From NCBI GenBank assembly GCA_011634665.1, contig WAEK01000004.1, positions 90,001 to 154,000 of the forward strand: 64,000 nt of DNA, written 5' to 3'. The translations under genes were made by a program, and so were the position numbers. Each line of letters begins with the position of its first letter. Positions within the stretch are counted from its first letter, which is position 1. The notes under the pieces were generated by a model that saw only the letters and a list, made by a program, of their open reading frames with translations, did not search any database and was not told the origin of the DNA. The stretch is from Mortierella sp. BCC40632 (Eukaryota; Mortierellomycota; Mortierellomycetes; Mortierellales; Mortierellaceae). Below, piece by piece: positions 51,401 through 64,000 of this stretch.

Positions 51401-54400
51401 TTGGACAGGAGTTGGTCAGATTCAGGAACAAAACCACTCAAGTTCTTTTTTTTTTTTTTTCCCTCTCTCTTCCCCTTGTGCCTCTACGTATTCCATAAAA
51501 TTTTCTGACCCAATGAGGACGAATCATTCAAGTTCATTTTTGGCTGAGATTCTTTTTGGTTTCTTTCTTTCACTCCTTTTCGGGTCTGTCCCAGCTCCGT
51601 CATGCTGGGCGTCACGATTGAAGGAGAGAGAGAGACATCTCATGGAGCGGTCAAAATAGTCAGGCCTGACATTGAAATAAATGGACCAATCCATGAACAA
51701 AGACATGCTTTGTAGACACACATGTGCAGACAGATGAGTAAACAGCCCAGCTGAGTGAGATTAGAAGAAAGAAAGGAGGAGGAGTTGGAGTTCAAGAGAG
51801 AGAAGAGAGGAGTCGGTTTGTAGGAGTAAGCAAAAAGGTCACGCGGCCATCGAGACGGTAACGGTGGGTAACGACGTGTATAGGAGGAGAAGAAAAAAAA
51901 AAAGGAGAGTGATCTCCGGTCGGGGATTTCGTAAGTGAGTGGAATGAAAATGACAAAAAGATGACTTTGAGCTGCCGTTGTTCACTAAGAAGAGTGCTTA
52001 CGACTTGCGAATATCAAGAAGGCTCACATAGAGGATCAGAGATTGACTGCGTCATCCAGGGACCAAGGGACGGACAGCAGGTACCCTCAAAACACGTGGA
52101 GCGAAGGATAACCCATCGATCAAGCATACGAATCTGCCATTTTTGTAGATTTCCGATCTTTCCTTCAACTTGATCTCCTAGATTGAGAAATGGAAAAGGG
52201 GGAGGAGGAGAGGCGTGGCCAACAGGAAAGAAGGTGATTACTAATATCTCTCCCTTACCCTTCTTCCATTCAGGGACGCTATGACAGTGAACGATTGCTG
52301 TTTGCGCAGGAGGCAAGAGCAAAAAAAAAAAAAAAAACGAAGCAAAGTTCAATGTGTTTGTACGTGTCTAGACAGAGAAAGGTGAACCCTTCATCTTTTG
52401 CACGTCTACGTCTTCCCTCCTGGAACAGTCTAGAAAAACGTGGAGGTCTTTGATTACCACAACTTCGCACTTCCTCCTAATTTGGGGACCGGGCGCTACA
52501 GAGAATTGGATCGTCATGCCCAACATGGAAAAGTTAGACAAAGGCACTCCAATGGCCTACAAAGAAAAAGACTTTTTTTTTTAGCAGAGGTAATCCAGGC
52601 ACTTGAAGTGTCAATAAAGATTCTGGGAGAACGAAGGAGAGGAGGGGGGGACCGTCTGGATCTACACAGCGACGCCTCTTCAACTAGTTTGCCATATGTA
52701 CTCTTCTTTTCGAGAAAGAAAGATAAAAAAAGTCCATCTCGTAACCTTCTTTTATAGCGCCCTTTTGTCAAATCTAAACAGCAGAAATGAAATCGCCTAA
52801 ACCTCCAAGAAAGAAAAAAAAAATGCTGTTGAAGGGAGAACCCTTTCTCACGACGACTCACTGGGTCACACAAGATAATACGAGAGATATGTATCCTCCC
52901 ACGGTTCGTGTACAGGTACAGACGCCCAATTATGAGTTTTTGCGAGCGAAATGATCAAAGCAAAGTGATCAGGCAGATGTGCAGACTCGTCTAAAAATGA
53001 ATCATATCGATAATGAAGTCATCGCGCTTCCCCTCTCCCCCTCTCCCCCTCTCCCCAGGAGGATGGAGGAGAAGCGAGAATCCCTCCCCACCCTCATTCT
53101 AATCCCTCTTAGCCTCACGACTGAGGGCAACAGCCATGAAAAAGAATTGACGGGCTCCCATGTTCTAAGGCGTCAGGCGAGTTGAACAATGTCCGCAAGG
53201 ATAATCCTTCGCTTCTCTCTCATCCTATGGCTCCTCTCGGCTGGTTAGCTCTCCCGTGAGAGAAATGGACAAGTCGGGTATCGGTCCAGAGGCGTATGCT
53301 CCACCTGGTGAGAGTCGGGATTGCCCCAGACCTGCTGCAGTAACAGGGGATACCTTCCCGGTTTTTTTTTTTTTTTTTTTTGTCGTTCGTCAACCTCCAC
53401 TAATCCATGGCCATTTTTTTTTTTATTTCGAATACCGCTATCGCTGCTATGACTCGCTGGTACAAACAGGTCTGCTCATTGGAGACAATATTAGTGGGGG
53501 AGGGGGGAGGAAAGACCTTGTGCTGCACCAGGAAGAGGATCCTTTGCTCTTGTGAGGGCATCACCAACGGGGTTATTGTGTTTCTAGTTTTTCTCTTTTG
53601 TTCCTGACAACCAAATTGGACCCCGCAGAGTAAGAAGAGAGGGAGAGCGAGAGGGAGAAAAAAAAAAAAAAAGTGGGGCCATCCATATGGCGAGGAGAGA
53701 AAAAGAAAGGGTGGGGTGAGGGGTGGAGGAGGAGAAAAAAAAAAAGTCCAGCCATTCAATCATTTCTTTGCAGCGTGATAGCTGAAAAAAATAGCCCACA
53801 TGGAGGCAACAGGGAAGGGAAGGGGGGGGGGGGTAGATCCAGAAAAAAAAAAGTGGTGAGATGTTGGGATCGACATTTGAATGGAGAAGTTGTTAAAAAA
53901 AAAAATCCAAATTGTGCTTTTTGTGTTCACTCCAGTTAGCAGATCTGAGGGCCACCTGGACAATAATGGCAAAAAACAAAAAAAAAAACAAAAAAAAATG
54001 GATCTGGAGCTTTTCTTTGAGCAGTAAAAAAATAAAAAACAAAAAAAAAAAAAAACAAGTTTTTTTTTTTTTTTTTTGTTGCACCCAGATATTGATACGT
54101 TAAGTAGAAGGTTCTTGAGGCCATTGAGGTCGTTTTTCCCCGATCGAAAAGAAACGCTCGAAACGGGATAAGTTCCGAGAATGAACGAGTGGACAGGAGC
54201 AGAGAATAGTTCTGTGGTCCATGGGAGGGGGAGAAGGGTCTAATAGACGGGGATCCAGAAAGATGGGTGGAAAAGGGCTACCTTGAGTTTTCAGTTTAGC
54301 CCTTTTGTCAATAGCCTCCTCATACTTGGTTGGGCATTCTCCTTCTAAAAGAAAAGACAATTCCTCCAGGGATGAATGTCTCGTTCCGTTATAGAATTAC

Positions 54401-55742
54401 AGGCGGCCTGCCTTGAGTTAACAAAGGTAAAATACCTCAGACGAAGTGGAGGCGGATGAATGTCTCTGTCGCAGGTGAGATTGTCGCAGAGACGGCTATT
54501 GGCAACAGTGAAAGCGTTTAGGACTAGAGTCGAACAAGCTTCTTCTGTATCGCACTAATCCAGTTAGGATTCAATGGCAAGGATGGGTCCCAGGACGACA
54601 GTTGAGATCAGAGCATAAGACGCTGGGAACCTTATTCCTTACCTTAAAATTTGCCGAGTCTCAACGGTCGCAGGCTGTGTTGCCGGATGAACAAGGTATG
54701 GGATAGATCATCATCGTCAGGAACAATCAGTACAAAAACAAGTGTGTAGAAAGCTGAACAGTGACAAGCAAAGGATTCGACCCATTGGGGTCTCTCTCTC
54801 CTCATTCCGATCCGCCTTGCGTACTCATTCGTCTTCCGGAATGGACGCAGGGAGGCCACGTTTTTTAGTCCACTAACAGAGAGTTAGGCAGGGGTAAGAT
54901 CGGGTAGTGCGAAAGAGGCACCAATAGGTCCTTTTCTTGCTCGTCTTCCAAGTTATCTCAGACAATGGGACAGAGGGAGAGGAAGAGTGGGTTCGTCGTT
55001 TGTCTTCAGGACCGATGCTATTCCCAAAACAAGGCAATCGAGACATTGGGGAAAGGGCGAGAGTGGAGCAGACAGGGCAGAAAAACAAGGAGAAAGCAGC
55101 CGCAGCCTTGAAAGATTAGCCAAGTTTCTAGAGCAAGCGCCACACCAAGGGGTGGCCAGGCGAGGTAAGAGTGGTGGATCCGGATCCGTGTGTGTGTTTC
55201 CTGACTTCTTGTCTTTCCTGCGAATGGTACAGGGAGACGCTGGTATTTGCTTGGCTCTGGGTCAGACACAGTGACGGAAGACACGGCTGGGCGACGGACG
55301 GAGAATGAGAGAGGTTGGTTTTGGATCTCCTATCTGTCCTCTCTCATTCTTCTCTGGTCGTCTGCTCGCACCCCGGTCTGTCTTCTCACAGCGAGTCAAC
55401 GCCAAAGAGAAGGTACTCTGTCCGTTTCATTTGCCTACTGAGTTACGTCCGATTGAACTCAACATGCGTGGAGACTCGATCCGGGGACTGGCCGAGAAGC
55501 CTTTCTCGGACATGAACCGAGACGATTCCGACCATAAACTCATCTGGCTTGGAATGAGATAAATAATCAGCGTCTCTCCCCCATTTTCATTTTTCTTTTC
55601 TTTTCTCTTTCCTTGTTGATCCGCATCCCATTTCCTACTCAACCAGCCTTTGTCTTTCTCTCACTCTTTTCTACAGCCTTTCGTCTGTCTCCGCTTCTCT
55701 CCCCTCCCTCCCCTCTCTCCACTCCTCTCCTAACTCATCAAC
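48451..55742. promoter_or_regulatory. Long divergent intergenic region between two transporter genes
   Basis: The largest gene-free stretch (7.3 kb). The transporter leader at 48451-48720 is GA-rich on +. 48.75-49.30 kb is GC-richer and open on both strands: a 211-codon minus frame at 48918-49553 and a 150-codon plus frame at 48828-49277. No domain is recognised in either. A TTG triplet run lies at 50276-50301, poly(A) near 50483-50507, GA/GAAA-rich DNA near 51297-51390, T/A runs near 53360-53380 and 53980-54077, and a CT-rich leader for the peptide transporter at 55570-55740. Other frames are short. Confidence 0.5.
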
Positions 55743-57811
55743 ATGTCGTACAACGAGAAGGATGAGAAAATCCAGATGCAATCTCCTATCGAGATTGCTG
55801 AGGATAATGCCCAACTCGCCAAAAACCTCCAGGTGCCTGGTCCCATCCCCTTCGCTGCCTGGCTCATTATCGTCAGTAAGTAGCCTGATCCCTTCCTTCC
55901 ACATCTCGATCTCTTTTGTTTCAACTCTTATCCCTGTTGTCAATCTCACTTGCTTCGGGACTTTGTCCAACAGCTCTTGCTTTGTCAGACCCTCGACATG
56001 AATGAGCAGGCTTTTGATTTGACACGCGCATCGTATCGTAGCTGGACGTCTTGATCAAGCCGCTTTTGCATGGTTTGATGCAGGGCTCTGACACGATGCG
56101 TTGAAGACGTCAACAGCCATCCCCATCCACATCCACATTCCCCTTTTTGGCTTTTCTCCTCTCGCTCTCTCCTTCCCCCCATCCACAAAGCCCTGAACCC
56201 TACAACCCTGTTCAAAATAGAAAATTTTTTTCACTGCTGACTCGAACGAGTTTGGCTCTGTTTCTCATATCAATGTGTCCCACGCGACCAGTCGAGAGGC
56301 TTAAAAAAAAAAAAGTCTTTCATGCAGACATTAACAAGAAGTCTCTTCATCGTTAACTATCAATAGCCGAGCTGTGCGAGCGTTTCGCCTTCTATGGTGC
56401 GTCGATGTTGTTCCAGCGTTATATGCTGACCCATCTCAACCTTGGCAAGGGCACAGCTACTGCCATCTCGCGTGGTTTCTCGTTCTTTTCATACATCACC
56501 ACCATTTTCGGTGCTATTGTCGCCGACAAGTGGCTCGGAAAGTTCAAGACTATTCTCATTTTCTCTATTCTCTACACAATGGGTCTCGTTCTCTTGACTG
56601 TCTCCTCGATTGACAGCCTCAAGGACACTCTTGGTTTGCCTGGATTCATCGTCTCCTTGTACTGCATGATCTCGTGGGGTACCGGTGGTATCAAGTCGAA
56701 CGTCTCTACCTTCGCTGCTGAGCAGATTCCCGCTGAGGACTATGCCCATCCCAAGAAGGCTGGTGTCACGATCAACCACGCCATCACCGTTGAGCGTGTC
56801 TTCCGTTACTTCTATATGGCCATCAACGTTGGTGGTATGCTTGGTCAGGCCATCACTCCTGCCGTCTCCGAAAAGTCCTGGCACTTGGCTTTCATGATTC
56901 CTGCCATTGCCTTCGTCGTTGGTATCATCATCTTTGCCCTCGGTCGCTCCAAGTACTATGATCGTCCCCCTAAGGGTAACATTCTTGGTCAGACTGTTCG
57001 TTGCATTGCCTATGCTTTCAAGAACCGCAAGAGCCGCCCCCCAGGCACTCACTGGATCCAGGGCGCTTACTCTGTCAACGATGGTTCGCTTGAGTGGGAT
57101 AACAAGTTCGTGTCCGATCTTGAGAAGACTTATCATGCCTGCAAGGTTTTCATGGTCTACCCCGTTTACTGGGCCTTGTACAACAACATGAACGACAACT
57201 TTGTTAACATGGGTATCAACATGCAGCGTCCCAGCTGGCTCAAGCCCGAGCAGTTGTCTTTCGTCAACTCGGCTGTCATTGTCATCTTTATCCCCATCCT
57301 TGACTTGGCTATCTTCCCTCTGCTCCGCAAGGCTGGTTTCAAGCTCGGACCTGTCAACCGTATCATCATCGGCTTCTCGATCGTCACTTGCTGCTTCGTC
57401 TACGTCAGTGTTCTCCAGCACTTCCTCTACGCCGCTGCCCCCTACTACAACTTCACTGGCGAGGATCCCCAGGGCAACCCCGTCGATATTCCCACGGATA
57501 TTACCTTGGTCGTCAACGATATTTCAATCTGGACCCAGTTGCCCGCTTATATCTTTATTGGTATCTCTGAGATCTTTGCTTCGGCCACTGGTCTCGAGTT
57601 TGCTTTCCGTTCGGCTGCTCCCGAGCTCAAGTCTGTTGTCATGGCCTTGTTCTTGGCCACGAACGCCTTCGGTTCTTTGATCGGCATGATCCTTGCTATT
57701 TGGTCAAACGATCCCAACTTTGTCTATGTCTATGCTGCCCAGGCTGCTGCCATGTTCCTCGTGACGATCCTCTTTGCCTGGAAGTTCCACCACCTCGACA
57801 ACATTGTCTAA
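55743..57811 (+). CDS. PTR2: Proton-coupled di/tripeptide transporter (POT family)
   Basis: Two exons (55743..55875, 56367..57811) join in frame to 525 aa. The exon 2 start ELCERFAFYG is the POT-family ExxERFxYY motif of the first helix. GAIVADKWLGKFKTI is the conserved loop after the second or third span. WALYNNMNDNFVNMG and the late SEIFASATGLEFAFRSAAPELKSVVMALFLATNAFG segment are also family signatures. The protein is a plasma-membrane symporter using the proton gradient to import small peptides, like fungal Ptr2. The N-terminal ~35 residues are hydrophilic and acidic. The total length is a little short of the 550-600 typical of yeast Ptr2. The 491-bp intron lies right before the ExxER motif. 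Codon use in exon 2 is strongly biased to C/T third positions (GTC, CTC, TTC), suggesting a highly expressed gene. The antisense open frame is a shadow. Confidence 0.95.
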
Positions 57812-59495
57812 GGAAAAAAAAATCTCTTCCAGGACTTGGCACATACCATTCCCGATCGCCCTTTTTTCTTTTCTTTATCTAATCTGTATATCGCGCATAG
57901 TACGCTTATCCCCGCCATTATCTCCTTCATCTCCTTCCCTCTCGCCTTCTAACTGCTAGTCTCCTGCGTTCATTTGTAATTGTATTCTTTTATTTCCTTT
58001 TTTTTTGGAACCAGAGACCTCGGACTGAAGGAAAAAAATAAAAACTAAAAAAAATATGACTTCATATCATCGGATTCCAGATACTTGGGTACTTTAGGAT
58101 CTTTTTTAGAGAAACTGGAAAGGAGGGAAGGGGCGAGACCATTGATCTGAAACGCTTTTACTAGCTAGTACGTTTTCTTTTTCTTTTTTTTTTTCCTTTA
58201 CGAGATCCTAAAAATGAAGTCGCAGAGATAGGATCAAACCCAGAATGCAACCCACAGTGCTGAGAATAGCCCTTTTTTGGATGCGGATAGAGCATTTACC
58301 GGGGAAATACTATGGCTTTTTTATCAAGACTCTGTTATGTCTCTTATGTCTCTTATAGGCAGGAGCTACCCTTGGGACATGACCTAAAAAAAAAAAAAAA
58401 AAAAAAATAGAGAAGAGTACAGTACTTCTTGGCAAAGAGCTAGTAGACAATGATCCAGATGATGAATGGGCGAAGCATCGACTTCCTATCCCTTCTTCCA
58501 TGCTCTTCTTCTTTGATTCAGCATGACACTAGTGTCAATGGCTTTTAGTTCGTGACAGATGCTCCAGCTGGTTTCTATTCCTGGTGATAGTTCTTCCCTT
58601 CCCTCACTCTCTTTCTCTCTCCTCTTTTTTTATTTTTCTTGTGACACCACTGCCTGAATTCTTACCGACTCGTCGGACGAAATGACTCTTATCTAGGTAC
58701 TTCTCTAAATCTGGGATCCATTTTTTTTTCTTCTTTCTTCTTCCTTCCATTTTCTTACTATCACCTGCATGCATTGTATGCGCTACTGTCTTGGTTCTTC
58801 TTTTGCATAACTCTACCCCTCCCCTCCTCCTCCTCCTTCTCTTTTTTATTTTTTGTCGATCGATCACCGGCTTCTCTCTCCCCGCAAGGGTAGGTTCTAT
58901 CAAGCCCAAAGACAGATAGTCCGAAGGTTAGACAACGAAAATGGAAAGACACCAGATGACGGTTAGCCACATGAAAAAAAAAAAAAAAAAAAAAAAACAC
59001 CGTTTTACCCTTTAGCCTAATCTCCCCTCTCTTCCCAATGCAGCATTCCAAGACCACAGCTTTGCTGTATGTGTGTGGATAAGCTTGTGCTTACGTGTCA
59101 CCATCTTGATTCCTGCAAAAAAGAAGAAAAAAAAAAAAAAAAAAAAGAAGAGATAAAGAGAAGCCTTTACTGATATTGAACAAAAAGAACAACGACAAGA
59201 GGAGTAGGTAAGTGTGGCGATGGTTCCGTGCTTTTTGCATAATGCCTGTGCATTTTTTTTTCTGTGCTCCGCCTTTTTTTGTTCATTCTCTGGAGTAGAA
59301 ATGGAGTGCGCGTGTTGTTGTGTGCGTGTGTATGTGTGCGTGTGTGTGTATGTGTGTTGCGTGTTTGCAGGAATGGAGATCTCCCTTCGTGCACATGTTC
59401 ATTTTGGAAGCATTCCACTTCAAACCCCTCACCCATGACAAAATCAACAACAACAACAACAACAACAACAACAAAAAAAAAAAAACTCAGCACAA

Positions 59496-59537
<42 letters not shown>

Positions 59538-60718
59538 TCCTCTTGTTCGGGACCCTCTCTCATATACCCAACAAACAAAGCAGCAGATCCTCGTACCTCT
59601 TGTGCACTTGTGCAACGAAAAATAAACAACGATCCAAACGCTGAGCAATATGGTCCAGTCCAAAGCTCCAGGCAAACTCTTTCTTTTTATAACCTATCGC
59701 GGGGCAGGAAAGCGGACAAAGGGAAAAGGAAGGGGAGGAAAGGAGTACCGAGGAGTAGCTAAGCAACCATGAGTGGACAGGAAAAAAGAGAGCCTGGCTG
59801 GAAGAGAGAGAGAGGGAGGGACCCAAGCTTGTTGTATGAACCTGATGATAGACTGTGTACTATTGTGTATACCTGTGAGCGAGTGGAAATGAGATTGTAC
59901 CCGTGGCTGAAGGTATGTGCCTGTAGGAATGAAGGACCTCGAAAACAAAAAAAAAAAAATGACGGCAGGGGACGCGTGCATTTGCTGATAGGACTGCACT
60001 TTTGTCCACAGAATTGAGATGCAATGGACGGCAGGGGAGGAGGAAAAGGAGGAAGGTGTAAAAAAGTAAAAGGGGTATAGAGAGAGAGAGAGAAAGCAAT
60101 AGGGAGGAATACAGAGGCTACTGTGCTTGGACGGTTGGTTGAGAGTGTGTTGTGTGTGAAAATGAGATTGCGCATTTGCGCATCTTGTGTTTAGTTGTGC
60201 AAACAGGACTGTGGTCCCTGCTCCGCTCTCATTTACTTTTTGTGGTCAGTTCAGTGTCCCCCAGTGAAGGCAAAAGAAAGGGTTCAGCCCCTAGCAGACT
60301 CGGTACAGGCGTGTTTCTCGGCATGCAGGCCTATGCCCGAAGCATTGTTGCATGCATGCTGTGGAAATGGGTGCGTAAAGAAGGAGACGGACTCAAAAGA
60401 GAAAAGAGAGAGAGAGAAGAGAGAGAGAGGATAAAAATTGACATGAGAAAGGGAGGTAGAAAGGGGACAAAGGCGGGAGACAAGGAGAAAGAGGGGGAGT
60501 GAGAGGAGAGGGACTTAACCAACGGTAGAAAAGGAAGTGACAGGAGAGAAAAAGAACGAGTCCCAGTTGTGAATATTCTCATCATCCTCATTAACATGTG
60601 GCAAAGCGACTGTTGACAGGAGAATTAGAACAGGGACGCGATCGCAAGCATGACGTTCGTTACTTGGTAGGCAATACTGTTGGCTCTCTCCTTCTTCTCG
60701 GCTCGTCCATCTGCTATC

Positions 60719-60777
<59 letters not shown>

Positions 60778-63540
60778 ACGCACTCTCTCTCCTTCGTTTC
60801 TGGTAGCGAATCAAGGGAGGGGAACGACGATCGAGCAGACAGTGTGCTTTGGAATAGGGACTATGATCAGGGTCTTTTTTTTTTAAGGGACGCTGATTTG
60901 GGTGAACTTGATCTTTTTTCTTTGCTTGACCCCACCGGGCGATCCTAGCCACAGGCAAATATGCGCACCCTTATTTTATTCAGTTCTGGGCCCCTTTTCT
61001 CAAATCCATTTGAAGTAGAGGGCAAGACTGGCTGCCACTCTTTTACAGAAGAAAAAGAACTAGGTCACCCATGATTGTGCTTTATGCTTAAGGTGCCAGT
61101 GCAAGGAGATAGGAGATTCTCCATTTTTTTAGCCCCTGCTTTTTGTTTTTTTCTCGTGGATTTTATACGACGATCTCCAACCTTGGAGGTTGCATGAAAA
61201 ACATTATGCCCCACGCCATTATTCCGTTCTCTTTAACCTCTCCCCTTTGTCCTAGGCCGCCACAGACTATTGCGCCTTCCGATGTAGAGATAATGAAGCA
61301 TAAAAAAGAAGGTGAGGGCTCTGTCGTAGACCCATCCCCAGTCCAGTCCAAAAGGTCCTTTACAAAGTGGTGCTATCCAGCGCTGTAAAAAGGGTGTGTG
61401 TGCGAGAGCAAGTAGTTTGATCAAGTCTTTTTCTCTGCTTCCTTCTTTCTTTCTGTCCCATAGTAATAAACGAAGACCGCTTTTTCCGTGAGAGCGAAGG
61501 TTCGAGGAGAAAGGAGAAGGGAGAGAGAGAGCAATTAACTGAGAGTGTACAGTGATGTACTGTACAGTTGACAGGAGTTTGAGTGAGAGATGGGTCAAGT
61601 GAGAAAAAAGAGATGAGCAGGAGTGAGCAATAGCCCACCCGTCTGAGCTTTGGTGCGCGGGAAAGGAGCAAATGAGAAAGTAGATAGATGGATAGGTAGG
61701 AAAGGAAGTGGGGGCGCCGTGGCTGGGAGAGGTGGGTAGGTGTATGGTAGGCAAAAAAATGGACAAGGGAAAAAAAGAGAGAGAGAGAAGCAAGGCATAT
61801 AAGGTCTGGGATGCAGGAGGTGAGGACAAGGAGCCATCAAGGAACGACATGCGTGGATTCATTGATCGTATTTGCTTTGCGGAGAAACAAAGGAAGCAGG
61901 GGGCCCCGGGGATCCGGACCACGCAGGTTGTTGTATCTCCTGCGAAGGAAAGAGATAATGTGGCAAAGATAGCAATTGAGTTCAATGAGTGGCAATGACG
62001 ATGACGGCAATGATGGCTATGACAAAGAGGCAAGGCAATAGGAAAAAGGAGCGCGTCCATTTCCATCCCATCCACTTTTTTTTTTTTTTTTTTTTTTTTT
62101 CCGCTCTCTACTGGTTAGAGTTGAGAAATGCATGCTGGATGTAGGTGACAAGGTGAGAGAGCAGATGGGACATGCGTGAGCGAATAGATCGCCGACCGAC
62201 TTGCAGTGCTTCGGGTCCGACTCTCGATCCATCTCGATTGGTACAACCTCGTACCAATGCCCCTTTCTCCCCATCTCCAAGCTGGAAGGGAGAGGGTGCA
62301 GGGATGGGTCGAATATCGCTGTCATGATGATGACTATCGGCATTGCACTAGAGACAGGCTGAAGACCGCACTAGCGGGTTCGGTTGACTAACCCCTTTCA
62401 TTTTTTTTCTCTTGTCTATCGGTCACAATAGAGTAGGGGCAGCGCAGAGCAACGCAGAGAAGAGCAGGATAGAGCAACAGTACAGTCAGAGCAAAGCAGT
62501 ACAGAGCTGAGAGCCAGTCTAAACAGGCTTGGGTTGTATGTATCTGTATCTATCTGTATGTCTTTCTATCCGATAGTGAGGCTAGTGTTACATGGCCGCG
62601 CCTCTTTATCGGGTTTCCCCCGCTTGTTTATATGCCTTGGATTGAGCATCATGGTGACGCTGCAACCCGCATGGAGTGGGGTCGCGGACCACGCTCGACC
62701 CACGGACCTGGCGGCGGCAGGAAGATGAGAAGCAATGTGTGTGGGGGGAAGAGGTAAAGACGGTGACAGCAACAACGGCAGCGTCATCCCAGGGCATGCA
62801 GCATAATATGCATCCCGGCCCCCGCGGACAACAGACCAGAGTCGGTGTTTCCACGCGACGAAGGCGGACGAAACTGTTTTGGTTCCTGAATTGCAGCGGC
62901 GCCCTTTTCTCTTTGCTTGTTCGCCCACAGGGGCGATGGGAGGGGCAGGGTCCGAGAGACAGAGATAGAGAAAGAGAAAGAGGGACAGACGACCGCAGCC
63001 ATAAGAGAAAGATAAAGACAAAGATAGAGAAGGAGGCATTCCCCGTTCGAACAAGGGAGGGGGGGAACTCGCCGTGCAACGACCTTTTCGATTGCGATCC
63101 AAGGCACGGCAACAGCGGCAACGGCAGGAGCAGCTTTGCGGGAGCCAGGCGGTGCGGGCTGGCACCTTCTGCATAATGCTATGCACTGATTCGTCCCGCG
63201 GGTGTGAGAGAGTGAGAAAAAAAAAAAGAGGATGGAAGAAAGAAGGAAATAGAGAGGCGCGGGCTTGGAGGAGAGCTCATGGTGTTCATTTTACACATTG
63301 GGTTTTTTTCAAGGCCAGCCGGGACTGAGCGATGAGGAGACCTGGCCCGGAGAAGCCGCGGTCGTCGCACGACCAGGACAACGGGCGCGGCCGGCGGACC
63401 ATGCCATAAGCAAACCTGCGCACGCCAGAGCGAGAACCACAGGCGGGGCAAACAACAAAGAGGAAAAAAGAAAAATAGAGAAAGAGAGAGAGGCCCGCGG
63501 GAAGGGGGGGGAAAGGAAAAAAAAAAAGAGTGCAATTCAC
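57812..63540. other. Gene-poor right arm
   Basis: No gene is confirmed in this 5.7-kb stretch. It holds a (CT)20 tract at about 59496-59534, AAC triplets at about 59447-59473, (CT)26 at about 60719-60772, GA-rich blocks at about 60390-60550, 61500-61790 and 63200-63540, an A run near 58386-58407 and a T run near 62076-62100. Minus-strand blocks near 59095-59112 and 58675-58720 have splice-like borders but do not form a readable gene. GA-rich + blocks could be leaders of minus-strand genes with small exons. Confidence 0.45.
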
Positions 63541-63549
63541 TTATTCACT

Positions 63550-64000
63550 CATACACACATTTTTTTTTTTTTTTTTTTTTCACTCTTCTTTCTCTCTCTT
63601 CTCTCTTCTCTTGTTTTTTTTTTTTTCTTCTTCTTCTTCTCTCTCTCTCAGTCTTCAGTCCGTGGACATTGCATCCACATCATCAATTCCATCATTCCAT
63701 CATTAAATTCGCCAACCCTTCTCTCTCTCTCTCTCTCCTTCTCCTTCTCTCGCTATCACTCTCGCTATTTCTTTCACTCACTCACTCTCTCTCTCTCGAC
63801 CCCTGTTCTTTTGCCCCCTGCCCCTGCCCTACCCCCTGCCCCACCGCTGCCATGCCTCGATTTCCTCCACCCACCCGGGTTTGATACGCCCTTCCTCTCC
63901 TCATTCACCATCCTTTCGGCTTTCGGCTTCTCGGCACTCTCCCCGATTGACCCGGGCTCGGCTCTCCTTCTTTTGGTTTGCTTCGTCTCCCTGAGGATGG
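63550..64000 (+). promoter_or_regulatory. CT-rich leader of a gene at or beyond the right edge
   Basis: From about 63560 the + strand turns sharply from GA-rich to CT/T-rich and stays so to about 63850, exactly like the leaders before the other + strand genes here. An ATG at 63852 opens only about ten codons (PRFPPPTRV) before a stop. Either a donor near CGG|GTTTGA leads into a second exon, or the true start lies past the window. The abrupt GA-to-CT switch near 63545 could mark a bidirectional promoter. Confidence 0.35.

Noticed and set aside
56489..57421. 310-codon minus-strand open frame
   Set aside because: Antisense to exon 2 of the POT transporter; no family resemblance, and explained by strong third-position C/T bias.
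58200..58290. tRNA-like B box (GGTTTGATCC) on the minus strand
   Set aside because: It departs from the B-box consensus, and no T-stem or acceptor stem can be paired around it.
61233..62075. 280-codon minus-strand open frame
   Set aside because: It runs largely through CT-rich sense DNA, which rarely makes stop codons. The product is Ser/Leu/Pro/Phe-rich with no domain; more likely leader DNA.
62566..63186. 206-codon minus-strand open frame
   Set aside because: Two frames of the same strand are open together over the same CT-rich DNA, a sign of composition, not coding.

Overview
This is a nuclear window from a filamentous fungus. It has short GT-AG introns, mitochondrial-type and eukaryote-only proteins (PBDC1, DUF7719, an MT-A70 methyltransferase, a POT transporter) and an expanded-type kinase fused to ankyrin repeats. 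That set, with an MT-A70 protein unlike METTL3/METTL14, points to an early-diverging lineage. My best guess is Mortierellomycota/Mucoromycota, inferred from gene content and not proven. The DNA is full of very long homopolymer, (CT)n/(GA)n and (GT)n tracts in introns, 5' leaders and intergenic DNA, but not in exons.

Layout. 1-2.9 kb: repeat-rich leader DNA. 2.9-6.0 kb (+): two-PAS-domain protein. 7.6-10.3 kb (-): mitochondrial serine hydroxymethyltransferase, six exons. 12.7-14.0 kb (+): DUF7719 membrane protein. 14.9-17.3 kb (-): MT-A70 methyltransferase-like protein with a DPPL motif. 17.7-18.8 kb (-): HAD-like protein. 19.1-21.5 kb (-): methylmalonate-semialdehyde dehydrogenase. 26.3-31.7 kb (+): kinase/proline-rich/ankyrin protein. 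32.9-33.4 kb (+): intronless NlpC/P60 protein of bacterial type. 36.7-39.7 kb (-): FAD-dependent monooxygenase. 44.0-45.0 kb (+): PBDC1. 46.9-48.5 kb (-): AAAP amino-acid transporter. 55.7-57.8 kb (+): POT peptide transporter. The rest is intergenic; the right edge (63.55-64 kb) looks like the leader of a gene that starts at or beyond the edge.

Exon-intron models were built by hand from GT-AG sites and reading phase. Eleven of the twelve close in frame with canonical sites; the monooxygenase needs one unresolved junction. SHMT, MMSDH and the two transporters suggest ordinary amino-acid and peptide metabolism. No operon-like logic applies. Several genes are head-to-head (SHMT/DUF7719, MMSDH/kinase, monooxygenase/PBDC1, amino-acid/peptide transporter), separated by 2.4-7.3 kb.

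The most interesting items are the MT-A70 protein (candidate subunit of a DNA 6mA or RNA m6A methyltransferase), the bacterial-type NlpC/P60 gene, the pyrimidine-rich leaders and introns in the sense orientation, and a 65-nt pure poly(T) tract.
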